From: Ophiobolus disseminans
Lineage: Eukaryota > Ascomycota > Dothideomycetes > Pleosporales > Phaeosphaeriaceae
Assembly: GCA_010093685.1 (NCBI GenBank)
Contig: MU006219.1
Span: forward strand, 1,507,531-1,571,530
Direction of reading: 5' to 3'
DNA: 64,000 nt
Below the pieces are notes generated by a model. That model was given only the letters and a program-made list of their open reading frames with translations. It was not told the DNA's origin and searched no databases. This document shows positions 1-12,532 of this stretch, one piece after another (positions within the stretch are counted from its first letter, which is position 1; every line of letters begins with the position of its first letter). A program made the translations under genes and the position numbers.

Positions 1-1
1 C

Positions 2-2714
2 GTGCCGTTCCTGGAGCCCTACACGCTCAAAGACGCGCCCTGGATGCAAAAGGACCTCGCGCTCAAGAGCCTCTACACATACCGCTGCCGCCACCACCGC
101 CGGCGGCCTTACCTGCCCTCGTCCCTCATCCGGCGAGACTCCGACTCCGACCCAACCCACCAGCTCATCGAGATATGCCACCAGCTGGGGATATGGACAG
201 ACACGGCGTGGTGCCCGAGTCCGGGCGGGCGGTGCTTTCGGCGGAAAGACTACCATGCAGGAAGAGCCGGGCCGCAGAACATGGAGGTCTGGGTGCCGTT
301 CGACAGGCTGTGGCGGTCCAGCAACCGCATTGGACCTGTCGAGGGCACCACCACGCTGGGCGACCACGACGGCAGACTCTGGGAGATCTCCGAGACGGGG
401 CACGACGGCGAGCCGCTTGGCACAGAAAACGGACACTTCATGGGCGAAGGCAAACATGTGCCAGCACATATGCGGAAGAGTCACAACATCTTCGTGGAGG
501 AGGTCAAATGCGCTCAATGCAGCGACGTCATTCTGGAGCGCTGCGAGTCCTGCAGCGTCCGCATGCACTGTATGGGATGCAGGAAGACGCTCTGCGCAAG
601 CTGCGCATTCAACAGGCCGATACCGCGGAAGAGGGTCAAGACACGGCACTTCGCAAACCTCGCTTTCGGCAACAGCTCAACACTGGGCAGCACATTAGGA
701 CAGGCATCTGGCTCATTCGGATCGATAGAGGATCGAAGCAGCGAAGAGAAAGTTGAGCGAAACCGCTTCTGGTGGGCGCCTGGGTCGACACGGTCACCGA
801 ATCTCATGAACGAGAGCGCAAACGACGACGACTCTTCCGACTCCGAAGACGGCGGCAACCTCAACAACGGCCTGCCTGCCATGCACGCGAATCGCGAACC
901 GCCGAAGCTGAACATGCACTGGTGCTGCCTGGAGCCCATCTTCTCTGGTGGCGGCGGTATAGCCGTGTTGGGCACTGGGCTAGGCGGCAGAGGGGCGGAC
1001 AAGATACGAGCAGCACCGCTGCCGCGCACGAAGCAGTTTGAGGATTCGGACTTTACCAACCAATTGCGGCCAGTGGACTACACCCGAGAGTTGAAGAACA
1101 ACGGCCTATACGAATACGTTTTGGGAGAGGATGTGGATATTCTGTCATACCTCAAGCAGGAGAGCCTGGAACTACAACAGCAGACATGCCCACGGGGTCT
1201 CTGTCAAGACTGCTATCGTAGCTTTCGATGGAAAGTGTCGTGCCGGGCATGCAAGAGCCCGATATGTAAAGAACACGACTTCAGGGCGCTGAAAGTCCGC
1301 AAGTGTGGATATCGAGACATGCGTACCGAACGCGACCACGTCCGATCGCACAACGAGGCGCCGCAGCGACTCGTCATTCCTGAGTTCAACCCCAACAAAG
1401 CTATAACACCAGATCCAGAACGGACACCCACCGCCTTGCAACAAGAGCTGTTCGCTTCTGGAGATAACGAGTCCGAGTCTTCAGAGACGCCAATGTCACA
1501 ATCGCAGATTCTCGTTGCTTCTGCTGTACCCTTGTCGATAGACATGACGACTTCAACATCTTTCAGCTCGACCTCGAGCTACGATCCCTTCGCCCTCAAT
1601 TCATCGCTTCCCTTTGTCCCCGTCAGTTCTAGCCGGCCTCGGTCGTTTAGTGTGTCTGGCGTCCGAGGTCGCCTCGCGGACACTTGGGCGATGACGCAAA
1701 AGGCACCTCGTCCACAGATACCGAACTCAATCACCAATCCGCTGCCGCTACCTTGTAATCCGCGGCATCCTGTGCAGTGGGAAGGATGTGGAGCATACTT
1801 TTGCCAGTACCCAAGACCAGTTGGCGACAACAGACCGCAGTGCCCAGGAATACTTAAGGAGTGCTCCGAGTGTGCTGTCCTAGTCTGCGATGTGAGTCAA
1901 TTCTCGACCTTGCTCATGGAATTCTCACTAATTTAACCAGCAATGCGCCTCTGCCTCTCCATCCTGTACATGCACGTTCTGTACGGTAAACTACCACTGT
2001 CCGACCTGTACCCGCAAGCCCCTCGTTCGTGCCAAGTGCCGGCTCGACGCCGAACTTAAGGCCAAGCGCGAGGCCGAGCTTCGTGCTATCGCTAAGCTCG
2101 AGAAGGATAGGGAAGAACGTGGCCAGGCGGACGAACTGGCTGGCGCAATGAATGAATTCTTCGCTGCGCTGTATGTTGAAGACATGGTTGCAGGCTTCGA
2201 TAACCGCGTAGCTGAGAGCAGCGGAAGTGGAATTGACTTTCCGATTGCGAGTCCGGACTCCATCACGGTGACCACGGAGTTTGGAGTCGTGGAGGAAAGT
2301 GGAACTGTCACCATTATCAGCGCAAGTGGACCTAGTCTCCACCACCAGCTGTTCGATCAGGAGACCGAAGAGGAGAACAACGTTGAGATGACCGAGGATT
2401 TGAATAACGATATACCAGAGCTGCAGGCTAGTCTGTCACCATTGCAACTACCCACAACATCCACCACACCCAATGTGGAGGATGTCGATGCAGACGTCCA
2501 GCTCATGGCCGACGCAAGCGGCGACGAAGACACAAACGACACGGGCGAAGAGGCAGACATCGACACAGACGGGTTCGACGCCGACGCCGAAAGCGCAGTC
2601 ATTGAAGAATTTATGGCTAATGACGAAGCCGATGTTGGTGGCGGCATGCTCACACCGACCACCACCGCTACCACCGCTACCACCGCTACCACCGCTACCA
2701 CCGCCGCGGCGTGA
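2..2714 (+). CDS. Cysteine-rich zinc-binding-like protein, 5' partial
   Basis: The frame is open to the left edge, so the true start lies outside the window. Exons are 2..1891 and 1941..2714. The 49-nt intron has a GTGAGT donor, a CTAAT branch and an ACCAG acceptor, and phase is kept. Three cysteine clusters are visible. The first, near nt 505-606, has paired CxxC motifs spaced C-x2-C-x6-C-x2-C-x4-C-x2-C-x4-C-x2-C. The second lies near 1186-1290. The third spans the intron (about 1860-2035) and ends in CPTC and KCRLD. This looks like tandem treble-clef or RING-like zinc sites, but I do not recognise a named family. Between the clusters the protein is Ser/Asp/Glu-rich and probably disordered. 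The C-terminus is acidic and ends in a Thr/Ala run encoded by a short tandem repeat. Many fungal proteins of this style carry an N-terminal F-box; that part is not visible here. Confidence 0.75.
2655..2706 (+). repeat. Microsatellite-like ACCACCGCT tandem repeat in coding sequence
   Basis: A nine-base unit (accaccgct and variants) is repeated about five times just before the stop codon. It encodes a Thr-Thr-Ala tail. It is in frame and should vary in length between strains without disrupting the protein. Confidence 0.8.
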
Positions 2715-3159
2715 CGCCCTTCTTACCCAAATAACGAGAACGAATATAGATGTATGAAGTCTTTCGACGCATAGCTAGCAACCATTTTCATTGGCAGATT
2801 GTTGGGAAGGGGGAGTATGAGGATCTGTTTCAACGATATCCACGGGGCTTTTTGGTAGGGGTATTAGTTTGGGAGGAGGAGATTAGGTTAGGTTAGGCTG
2901 GGCTGCGTGGGAAGCTGGCGTCGCATTTATCTGGAGTTTCGCTTTTTTTGGTTTTTAGTACGGTGCAAGGAAATATAGAGTCTTATTGAACAACGTTTTT
3001 CGCTCAAAGGTTTTTGTGTGGACGTGTGAGTGATGCTTCAGTCCCGCTTGCAGGGTGTAGTAAGACTTGGACTGTTGTGTCCCTCACAGAGCGCATGTGC
3101 TTACCATCAACCCAAGAATTGCAGCATCTTTCAAAAATCCATCTGATCTCACACGAAAC
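2715..3159. other. Intergenic, probable 3' UTR of the upstream gene
   Basis: No gene seen. It contains a short TTAGG-like run (about 2884-2897, three units), too short to be telomeric. Confidence 0.6.
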
Positions 3160-3960
3160 GATACTGCATTAGGCAACTCTTCTTTTCGCCATCGATTGCT
3201 GCAATTTAGAGAGTGAATGTCAGGCGTGGTGGGAAGAGGGAAAGATAAGAGTAGAAGCGAAATTTCTTCTGCTGGGTGCGAGCAAAGCTGTGCTAACGAA
3301 TAGAAATATTGCGCGTAGAGAAGTAAAGATCAGGCAGTTGTACTTTAGGCAGGTTTGCTGCTAGGTGTGGATTGCTGTAGGAAAGAGAGTGGATGTCCAG
3401 CATGCTAGGGAAGAGGGATAGATAAGACACAAAGAGAAGCTTATTAGGAATGTTGCGCGTAGAGTATCAGAACATCAGACGATGCTGCTTTAGGCAAGTG
3501 CTGCGAGGTGTGGATTGCTGTGGAAAAGAGAGTGAATGTTCCGAGCGGTGGGGAAGGGGGTTATTGATGGGAGCCAGCGAATTTTATAGAGGTAAACAGT
3601 TTGTTCTTATGCTTCAGCACTGCGAATGTATCCCTAAATAGGCAAGTTCTCTGCAGGCGTCGAATACTGTAGTGAATAGGGTGAATGTACTAGTAGCATA
3701 AGAAGAGGGATGCAGACAGGACCTCGGGAGCAAAAACGAATCACCTCCTGCGCGGTATACTGCTACTTCCAAGGTTCGCTTGCAGATGCGATACTACCTA
3801 ATTCAGTAACTTATAGAAAGTGTGGATAGCTGTAGAAGAGCGAGTGAATGTTCGCAGATGTGAAATATGTAGATAAGGCGTGGGAGAGGTTATTAGGAAG
3901 GTTTTAAGCAAGTGTAGATTTTAGTAGAATAGAGAGTGAATTGCCTTCTCGATAGCGAAG
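3160..3960. repeat. Degenerate tandem repeat, units about 145-175 bp
   Basis: The anchor (g)gattgctgtaggaaagagagtgaatgt recurs in varied form near 3194-3220, 3365-3396, 3508-3540, 3660-3688, 3820-3852 and 3911-3942. Most copies are followed about 15 bases later by a purine-rich gggaagaggga-type segment. Units 1 and 2 also share ttgcgcgtagag, and several units share a tttaggca block with gctgcgaggtgtg. Spacings are roughly 174, 143, 150, 160 and 90 bp, so the last unit is truncated. No frame is open through it, so it is a non-coding, decayed minisatellite-type array. Confidence 0.75.
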
Positions 3961-5128
3961 GGAATTGCTGCGTTGTCAAGGGAAAGCATGGCTGGAATGT
4001 TGTTATTTTGCACCTTGTTTCAGTAGCAGTAAAATCACACCTGCGTCGATTGCAACCAGCCGGGTAGGGAAGTGAAAGTGTATGCGCAAGAAGTGAAACA
4101 TCGACACGCACGTGAAAGTAAACAAATATAATTCCTTTCCAAGATAATGCAGTATATATTTTACATTGACGATTATCCCTTCAACATGGTACCAGTCAAG
4201 TAACGAAGTTGGTGTGATCGTCTGTTATCAGCCTTCCACTACGTGAACCAAAAGCCCCCAGAGCTATGTTTTTGCAGGTTCAAGGTTTGATCCTAAGTAG
4301 TGTCGCTTTCCTTTTTGTGCTGGCATTTCGACGTGCTGCTTCCTTTCCTTCGTTACACACACTCTCTCTCTCCAGCTTCGCCTTTGCATAGCTTGACGCA
4401 TCGCTTTGATGCAGTCCAGCACGGCACCTGTGCATGACGCGGGCCAAGCCTTCGCATACGCTTCGACAGCCTTTGCGTGGCTTGGGTTAGCTTTTGACTC
4501 CTTGGATGCGTCCCATGATGTTTAGAGCAAGTAGTCAAATGGCAGGACGTCCTTCCGATCTGAACGGAAAGCATTGCCATCTTTGCAAGGAGTAGCGATG
4601 GTTGGCCGTTATCAGAACGTCAGCATGGTGGACGTTGTCGCAGGCATAGGCGAATCAACCACGGAAGGATACGTTCCATTGACGGGCTTAAGGTATCCTA
4701 CCTAGTAGCCGGAACTGTCGCGGTGGGGTTACCACTGTACACCGCTATCGGTGGGTGCGTGTTTGACCGTTGCTGCAATGAAAGGTATTGGATAGCTGGA
4801 TCACTGGGCGTCCTATGACTACTGTGAATGTTCCACGCTTCCAAGGTTTCTTGATTTGAGGCTTTGCGTTGATGTTGATTCTTGTGGGGATGTCGACGAA
4901 TCCGGGGGAAGGTAATATGGCCTGAGTGTCCAGCGACTGGGTTCGTTGGTTCGATGGTGTCACCAAAGCTAGAAACGTTTTGCACCAGGATGCTAGACGA
5001 CCTACTGCGCTTTCTAGAGATTTCGGACGATGGTGAGCACAGTATGAGACTATGATGAAATCTTTACAAATACAGCAATAGCATTTTCGGGTCTAATGTC
5101 TGCCCTCGACTTCTTGGGGTGATCAATC
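3961..5128. other. Intergenic, no gene seen
   Basis: Only short frames without domain signal are present. It ends at the 3' end of the minus-strand rhodopsin-domain gene. Confidence 0.6.
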
Positions 5129-6437
5129 TTATAACTGAGTGATCTTGACAGTCTTCATGATGCCCGTGTTGTTTGCATTTGAGTCACCCGACGAAGTGTT
5201 CCATGACTTCTGCTCGTGGTCCCAGTCCTTCCACCCAGTGCTGCTTCCTGGTGGACTCGAGTTTCCGCCGCTGACGATATTGACATGGCCAAATTCCGCG
5301 TCATTGCCAGTGAGTGGTATTTCGTTGTGGTCGCCTTGGCTGGGATGTGGCTTGTAGCCAGACCGTGAAGGATGTGCGCCGGCCCACATCCGAGAGTGTT
5401 TTCGACTTGAGGTCCCGTGTGTCGACAACTCCCCAAACACCTGTCGCAGAAGAGGCCTTAATGTTGCGCCTGCCGACGCAGCTAAGCCAATGCCAGTCTC
5501 GCAGGTCGACCAGATAGCAACGTCGATAGTCGAGTAGAGGAATTCGGGGATATCATTAAGGCCGTCAATGTAAGGTATACGGATAATTGTGGCTGTGGAG
5601 CCACTGTCGGTAAATTAGCATACGACTAAGAAAATTGGAATATGAGTTCAACCTACAGGGCACATAATGCGAGGAGGGCGCCCACTGTATACTTCTTGCG
5701 CCGGCTCATCTGCAATTTGCGGACAATGAAGATCGGGACGATGCTGAATGTCCAATCAGTGACGCAGCTCAAGGCTGAGTATCCGTAAAACGAATTGACG
5801 ACGATGTTCGATGGGATGCATTTTCCCTTTCCACCTCGAAATTGTTCCCAGAAGAACGATATTGGCCAGCATTGGAAGGTGAAAATAAAGAAGAAGTACA
5901 CGCTGTAGACTTGGATGGCGATGAGAGCCACCAACAGGATCATCCGGTGAGTTTTGTCGACAGCGATCCTTAGCAGGAAGATGCCAATGCTGAATTTGAG
6001 GAAAATATTCGTAATAACGTAAGTTGGTTCGCATGACCACCACCACTTGGACCAAAGCATTAGCACGATGAGCTACGTCGTAGTCATGGTAATACACACC
6101 TTCATGCCATTTGGCAATCTCTCTGGGGGGATAAGATAACTTTTTTTCCCAGTGCCATTTGAGATCCCCAGAAGTGCCAAGGTACAGAAGACAAGGAAAG
6201 AAACCTGCCCATAACTATGAGTATGCTTGGGAACGGTGTATTGGAGTGGATTGAGCGTACGAGGGTAAGCAATGAGAAATAGTCATCAGCTGCGAAGCTC
6301 TTGACAATGACTACCTTGCAATAACAGCGAAGGAGTACCAAAAGTGTACAAATAGCGATGAAAAACCCCAACACCGCAGTGAACTCGGCAGAACGATCGT
6401 CTCGCGCTGACATAGTGAGGAGATTTTTTTGGTGCAC
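5129..6437 (-). CDS. SAT4/Pth11-type fungal rhodopsin-domain membrane protein
   Basis: Exons on the minus strand are 6437..6261, 6204..6100, 6045..5657 and 5603..5129. This gives 381 residues, and all three introns (56, 54, 53 nt) keep phase. Family hallmarks appear in order: the AADDYF motif after TM1 (about residues 49-54), NGTGKK (75-80), WWWSCEP (95-101), the FLKFSIGIFLLR helix, the CW loop before NSFYGYSA, and IWSTCETGIGLAA near residue 260, which is the diagnostic late-helix motif. Seven membrane helices are followed by a hydrophilic Ser/Gly/Asn-rich tail of about 100 residues. Family knowledge: plasma-membrane proteins related to the Pth11 surface-sensing receptor; the ligand is unknown. 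The start at 6437 is chosen for frame; the Met at 6413 is an alternative. A second family member lies 5 kb downstream on the same strand. Confidence 0.9.
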
Positions 6438-8158
6438 AAGGTTCGAGCTATGAAACTGCCAGACTGGCGGACATAGATATACTAAACTACCGCGTGTATT
6501 AGGGGGTCTCTTGTTTCAATGCCTAGCTAGACGGCAATGTAGACCTCGAGCTTTTCGTTTGATCATGGTCTGGTTCTTCATGTGGTGCTATAAGCGAGCG
6601 AGGAACGCATATGATTGGTTTTATCGGCGAACTAACCTGATGTGAGGCGGGCGCATCGGAGCAATACAGGGATGTTGGGACAAGTACTAGTGACATTTGT
6701 GGGGAACCTGACTGGGAACGCCTTCATAGACTGACTTGTATGTCACCGCTGCATCACCCATGGAGGCAGACCTGCGAGGATCTTGAACAGGCATTCAGCT
6801 CCCAAGCCACCGCATTTGCTCTACTCAGCTGCATTGGGTGTTGATCGTCCTGTACCTGAAGTAGATCTTAGCAGATTGGAGAGTTTTCGTTCAGACCCAA
6901 AGCATGGGAGATCACGATTGCCCAGAACCCCATCAGCACGACTCAAGCAGTGCTTCCACTTCCCGACTTCCGACGTGACATTGCCACCGTCACCTTATCC
7001 ACATCTTCTCAACAACAGAGCCTGCGTGTCATCGCAGAAGATTCGGTATACAAACACACTTCCAACAACACTCAAAATATTTTGAGCATGCGCATACAGA
7101 TTCTTGGACAAGCACATATCCTTGTTCCGCAGGTGTGGAAAGCTGATTTACACTGATTCTAAACGGGCCGAGTAGCGAGGGTCCACAGGCAGCGGGAACT
7201 CACGACTAACGTTGGGCTTAAGGAGCTAAGCAGCTGGTCGGATCATTCTCGCTTCCGTGGACCTTTGTTCCTGTAAAATCCAAAAGAGCAGGGTCGATAG
7301 CGCATGACACGGGTCGTTTTCAAATTAGCATGGCAAGCATCATATGCGACTACACCTGCATGCAGTCCTTGCAAGCCGCGGTAGTGTGTGGACACCAGCA
7401 GATGGGCAGCACCCACTGTTATGCCGCATTCCCGTTCGTAGAATGAATCGCGGAAATGGTTGAGGGCGGCATTCAATTGGTGTCGAATGTAATATAATGG
7501 GACCATCCACTTTGCTCACGCAAACCTACCGCCAACGGCAACGCGGCTCACCTGCGTGCGTCGGCAGACTTGCGGGAACTGGGAGATCGGTGGCGAAGAC
7601 CACGGAGAGTGCGGTCTGTGACACTCATAAGAGAGCGTTCGCTTCTCAACTCGAAGAGGCGTTCTTGTGCAGGAATTCCCAGCATGGGAAGACTCAGCGT
7701 AGCCGTCCAGCGGGTACGTCTCTGCCCAGTTGGGAGCAGCGGAGTGTGTTCCGCCCAGAGTCCTGCAGTGTGCGTGTCTCGTTTCGAAGCAGGTTGATGG
7801 CACGATTGCCTTCCATTCGTCGCATTGCTGTCCATTCCTGGCTAAGTTTTAGACAGCATTTCACCTGGAAGTCGCAATGTCCTATCACGATCTTGGGAGC
7901 GACTTTTGGCTACACACCTAGGTATATGCAATGCAGCCTCGTTTTCCTCTGGTATGGTAGACACACTGTCATCAAGAACCTTAATACCGCACGGTCATAG
8001 TCGTACCGTCGGGATACACGCGTGATTGTGCTGTCAGGAGGTGTTTGCAGCAATGGTGATGTGTCCGTGTCGGACGTTGAGAGATGCCTCGGCAGTTCTT
8101 GCAACGAAAAACCCCACCCCTCTACTTGTCATCAACACCACAACTATGTCAAGCCATC
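6438..8158. other. Intergenic, 1.7 kb, no gene seen
   Basis: Frames of 70-170 codons exist on both strands but show no domain, hydrophobic pattern or splice continuity. It should hold the divergent promoters of the rhodopsin-domain gene (left) and the carboxylesterase (right). Confidence 0.55.
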
Positions 8159-9869
8159 ATGACGAAGTCCTCGCAACCCCATCCCGTTGATCTCCAATTT
8201 CGCGGCTATGTAGAAGGTCTCACTTACCTTGGCCAAGATTCTAGGCCGTTGTGCCATTTCTTTGGTGGCGTACCCTACGCTTTACCACCACTCGGCCCAT
8301 TTCGCTTCCAGAAGCCGCGTTCACTTCCAACATGCTATCGCTATGGGACGAGGGCGAATCCAGCGCGGTTTACCGGTGGCTGCGGCATATGTCCCCAACC
8401 TGGGCCTAGCGAAAAAAAAGGCGGTAGCAAATGGGATGAAGATTGTACGCAAAGCAACGTCTGGGTGCCCATGGGGATACCGCCTCCTGAAGGTAGGCGC
8501 AACATCCAATAGGAAGTTTGGAGCTGCTGACATGATTTCAGGCTGGCCGGTCTTGTTTTGGATTCGTAGGTCTTCCCAGTCGTATGATCCATTCGTTTGG
8601 TTGCTGACGTTCCAAGACGGTGGGTTTCTGCAATTCGGCAGCCCGAACGACCTCGATCTACGTGCTTTTCTTGCCGAGTCGCCCTGCAAGTGTATTGTTG
8701 TTGCGCCAGCGTACCGACTAAACATCATCGGGTTTCTGGCATCATCGACGCTCCTCGCTACCTGTTCTGACTATCACGTAAATCTCGGGTTCTGGGACCA
8801 GCGCATGGCGTTGCAATGGACCTATGAGAATATCAGCTACTTCGGTGGCAACGCCTCGAACATTACTGTGGGTGGCTATTCAGCTGGGTCCCATTCCGTA
8901 TTCTACCAGCTCGCCTACGACCTAGGCGTGCCACTCAGTAAGGCTATCATCAAGCGAGCCTTAATGCTTTCGAATGGTCCCGGTATGCAACCGAAGAGCT
9001 TGGAAGAAGCGCAGGTACAGTGTGAAGAATTGTTCAAGGTTCTCGACATCTCTTCTGACCTAAAGCCTGCGGAACAGCTTGCACGTCTCCGCGGAACGAA
9101 GGCACAGACACTTATTCAAGCAAGTCGTAAGATGAAGCTTCACCAGTTTCGAGCAGTCACTGACGGTTCCTTCGTCCGACACGGCTTGCTCAACGAACTC
9201 AACAACGGCTCTTTCGCGCATCAGATGAAGAAAAGAGACCTCCACCTCGTCATTGGCGAGTGTAGCGATGAGCACTTTGTATATGGAACATGGCGACCAC
9301 CAAAACCTGGCTTTAACAACATGCTCCATCGCCTAGAAGCTGACTACCCACACGACGCATGCAAGGTGTTGATGTCTCACTACTTCCCCAATCGCAAACT
9401 ACCATCGCGGTATAAGAGCTGGAAGGCTGCATTTGGTCATATATACGCGGACGTTCAGATATATGCTCTCGAACGGGGCATGGCCAATGCACTCGTGAAG
9501 CATGGTGCAGGCGACTTGATCCATCGATACCGTATTGAATGGCGTGCGACATGTGTCGATAAGAAATATCCGACGAGCTGGGGTGCTACTCATACTTCCG
9601 ATATGGCAATCTGGTTTTGGGGCAATGGAGACATCTTGACTCCCGATGAGAAACGGATAGTAGAAAATGCATTTCTTGGACCACTCGGCGCTTTTCTTGA
9701 AGGAAAGAAGGTGGAATGGGGCACACAACACGCGATGCAACTGAGGACTTTGAAGAGTAACGGAACTGTGGCCATTGAAGAAGATACAAGGCTTGAGGAG
9801 GGCTTGGTGCTCTGGAATACATTGAAGAAGGTTGGCGCGACTGGAATCTCGAGAGAGTCGAAGCTATGA
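8159..9869 (+). CDS. Type-B carboxylesterase (alpha/beta hydrolase)
   Basis: Exons are 8159..8492, 8542..8565 and 8617..9869, giving 536 residues. The middle exon is only 24 nt and restores GWPVLFWIHGGFLQFG across the oxyanion-hole motif HGGF (residues 120-123). The N-terminal part has the family pattern FFGGVPYALPPLGPFRF and an EDC-like segment (DEDCTQSNVWVP). The nucleophile is in GGYSAGSHS (Ser208). The other triad residues are Glu334 (GECSDEHF) and His445 (THTSDMAIWF). These positions and spacings match the cholinesterase/lipase family (about 200/327/440). No signal peptide is evident, so the enzyme may be intracellular. It hydrolyses carboxylic esters; the substrate cannot be read from sequence. 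Flanked by two rhodopsin-domain genes. Confidence 0.9.
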
Positions 9870-11243
9870 ATAGACCACGGCACATTGGCTCCCTAGGTCC
9901 TATGGAACGCGATTCCGTTGTGCCGATGAAGCTTTGCACTTCCGCAAATAGACAGGCTACAGCTTTGTCTCACACCCCACGTGACATGACTCAATCTCTC
10001 GTGTTTCTGCAAGGGGCTGTAGACATGGGACATCTTAGCGTAGGTAAGTGTTGCGGGAGGAGCGCAAATCTACATAGTGGTTCGTTTCTTCCCAGTTGTA
10101 AGGCCTCGTCAAGATCAGCGTGACTTCTTCAATTCAGAAGAACCGATCTCCTTCAGGAGAGACCTATGTATATCTCTTGGACATTTCAAAGTAGGGATGA
10201 ACAACATTTACTTGTGAAGGGGCGACGTCCGTGTCAATATTGCGTCTTCTCTCAACATTGCGTATGCTTTCTATCGCGCCAATGTTACCTAGGCACTCGT
10301 AAACAATGATTCGTCTGGGACATTTTATGAGGTTTCTAAAGTGGATCGGCGGATCCTTCTTTCTAGTCTTTTTAACGCTAGCGGATCCCTGTCCATCCCT
10401 GCGTTTGCCACGTTTTTTCGCAACGCTCGTGCAACCTTAGCGAGTCGCGCACGGCTTGGCTTTGTGGATCACAGAAAATCGATTCGAGAGAGTGGCAAAG
10501 TATTCTGCACCGTTGCGTCGAGTTTAGATTCTTGCTGTTGAGGCCGGATCTATTGTTATCGTGCCATTGATTCTCTTGTCGAACATGAACCTGAGGTTAG
10601 CAGAATTGATCGCGTCCTCGATATCCAGGGAAAATGGCTGAACCCTCGCAGGCAGTATTCACATGCGAAAGTAGGCGAGGTATATTCGTAAAGATGTCTG
10701 ACGATACAACGCGTGCTGATGAGGCTGTAAACCCCTTGACCGATGAACGATGAGGTTGCAGTCACGGACCGGTGACTTCACTTCAAGAGTGTTTCGTCAA
10801 ATGAAGAACTATGCATTGGCAAACTCACTCGCGGAATGGCCGCGACCTCTTTGAGTGTTATTTAAGCGTAGACACAGTCCAGTACAATGCTTCTAGCAAG
10901 TGTGTGTTAGCTACTGAACTTGCGTTGTGCAAATTCAAGACTCATCAATTCCCTGGTATCACGGAAAGGAGAGATGCAACCTTACAATCACAGTCTTCAA
11001 GGCTGTACCCACGCCTTATAAGCCAATTAACCCACGGAGACTTCTCTAAAACTCGCCGGTACACTGCTGTTATGACTTTCGTATCTATCATCGGAGCTGA
11101 GAGCGCATTGTGGAGACATTCTGGGCAGACAAGTCTGAGGCACACTCTCTTCATACCCTTCGCATTTCATCGCTCTTCCAGCATAGCATATTACTCATTA
11201 CTATCATCATGTGGTATCTATATGTCATCCAAATGGCAATGCG
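9870..11243. other. Intergenic, 1.4 kb, no gene seen
   Basis: Contains the convergent 3' ends of the carboxylesterase (plus) and the second rhodopsin-domain gene (minus). No frame has family-like features. Confidence 0.55.
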
Positions 11244-12532
11244 TCATACCCAGTCGTCACCTCGATGCCTTTCTGAGGTTTTATCGTTGATCGTTACACT
11301 AACCCGTGTAACCTTCATGATCTCATCGTTCGAACTTGGCCTCCGACCCCGGTTCTCTTCCAGTATTGCGTAGTCACTATCTCCGTCGCTTTCGTGCGTC
11401 GCTTTCGGGTCTTTAACCGCTTCAGAGCGGCCACTGAAGCCTTTGAGGGCGTAGCTGTCACCTGTTGCCCGTGAAGACATCATGCCGGCGGGCAAGATCT
11501 TGCGTAGAATGTCATCGAAAAATTTCCGCAAAGGCGGGAGGCACGCGGTGAAAACGCCCACGAATACCTCAGCAATGGCATATATACTCAGGTTGACCGA
11601 GTCCCAGGTTGGATCAGGCGACTCGTTGAGTGACTTCATCTCGTACAGTTTGAGTGCAGATATGGTTGTTGTGCTGAGGCATGGTCAGGTTTTGCTGTGG
11701 TTGCTTATCAAGGAGACTTACGTGAGGCCCAACAAGAAAACGATGCGCACGCCCCATATGGTACGCTTGTTCAGTTGTACTCGTGCAATGTACACTAGCG
11801 GCGCGAAAGTGTAGATGAGATCTGTGAAGATGTTCGTGGCCGCGCCTGTGTAGCCTAAGGGTGGGGATGCACAGTCAGCGTGTGTCTCGCACTTACTTTG
11901 CACAGATACTACATACCGGATATTACTTTGGGCTTTGTAGACCAGCAGGATCCAGGCTCCGTTGTTTTCCAGTGTTTAGAGTATGGCGTGCATTCTCCAA
12001 AGAGAATGATGGTGGGAAACACAAAGTTCAACCCAATGTGGACGACAACGGATACCCAAATCAATATTCTGAATTTCTTCGAGAAGTTGAGCATGAAGAT
12101 GTATGCGCAAATGCTTAGTTTGACCAGCGCCATGCCATATAGGTTGAGCAGCTGACCCAACCAGAGGTACCTCAGGTACTTCTCCAGATTTGCAGGATCA
12201 GCAAAGACGGGGTCCCATATATGTTTACCGCCTCCAACTTCAGCCATCATGTAACAAAATACCGCGCCCGCGATAGCAAGAGCCTGAGTATCAATGTGAG
12301 CCGGAATTTCGAAGAGTCGTTTTTAGGCACTTACATGGCCTGTCCATAAGAAATGGTCGGTTAATAAGAGGAAATTCCGGTTCTTGATACTCACGCCAAG
12401 CCTTAATATCACAAAGAAGGAGCTGAAAACGATCAAAACGACTATGGGTATTTTGAGAGCATCCGATCGGTCGTCGAGAGGTAGGTCCTGTGGAAGAGGT
12501 GACGATTGTGCTGCCATGATGTCGGTGCCCAA
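11244..12532 (-). CDS. SAT4/Pth11-type fungal rhodopsin-domain membrane protein
   Basis: Exons on the minus strand are 12532..12335, 12283..11917, 11854..11722 and 11673..11244, giving 375 residues. Introns of 51, 62 and 48 nt have GTAAGT, GTATGT and GTAAGT donors, and phases agree. Seven hydrophobic helices are visible. Family positions are recognisable: DHFLWTGH in place of the usual DDY motif, a GGGKHIW loop, YGMALVKLSICAYIFML, FGECTPYSKHW, and PTWDSVNLSIYAIAEVFVGVFTACLPPLRK as the late-helix region. The tail is hydrophilic. It is divergent from the gene at 5.1 kb, so it is not a recent duplicate. Role by family: surface receptor-like protein. The Met at 12517 is an alternative start. Confidence 0.88.

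Noticed and set aside
2884..2897. TTAGG repeats suggesting telomeric sequence
   Set aside because: Only three short units, internal and next to ordinary genes.
4270..4300. Possible tRNA B-box (ggtttgatcct)
   Set aside because: No matching A-box or cloverleaf stems are found in the preceding 80 bases.
7497..8000. 167-codon plus-strand frame
   Set aside because: Several frames on both strands are equally open here, and none shows a domain or splice continuity; probably chance.
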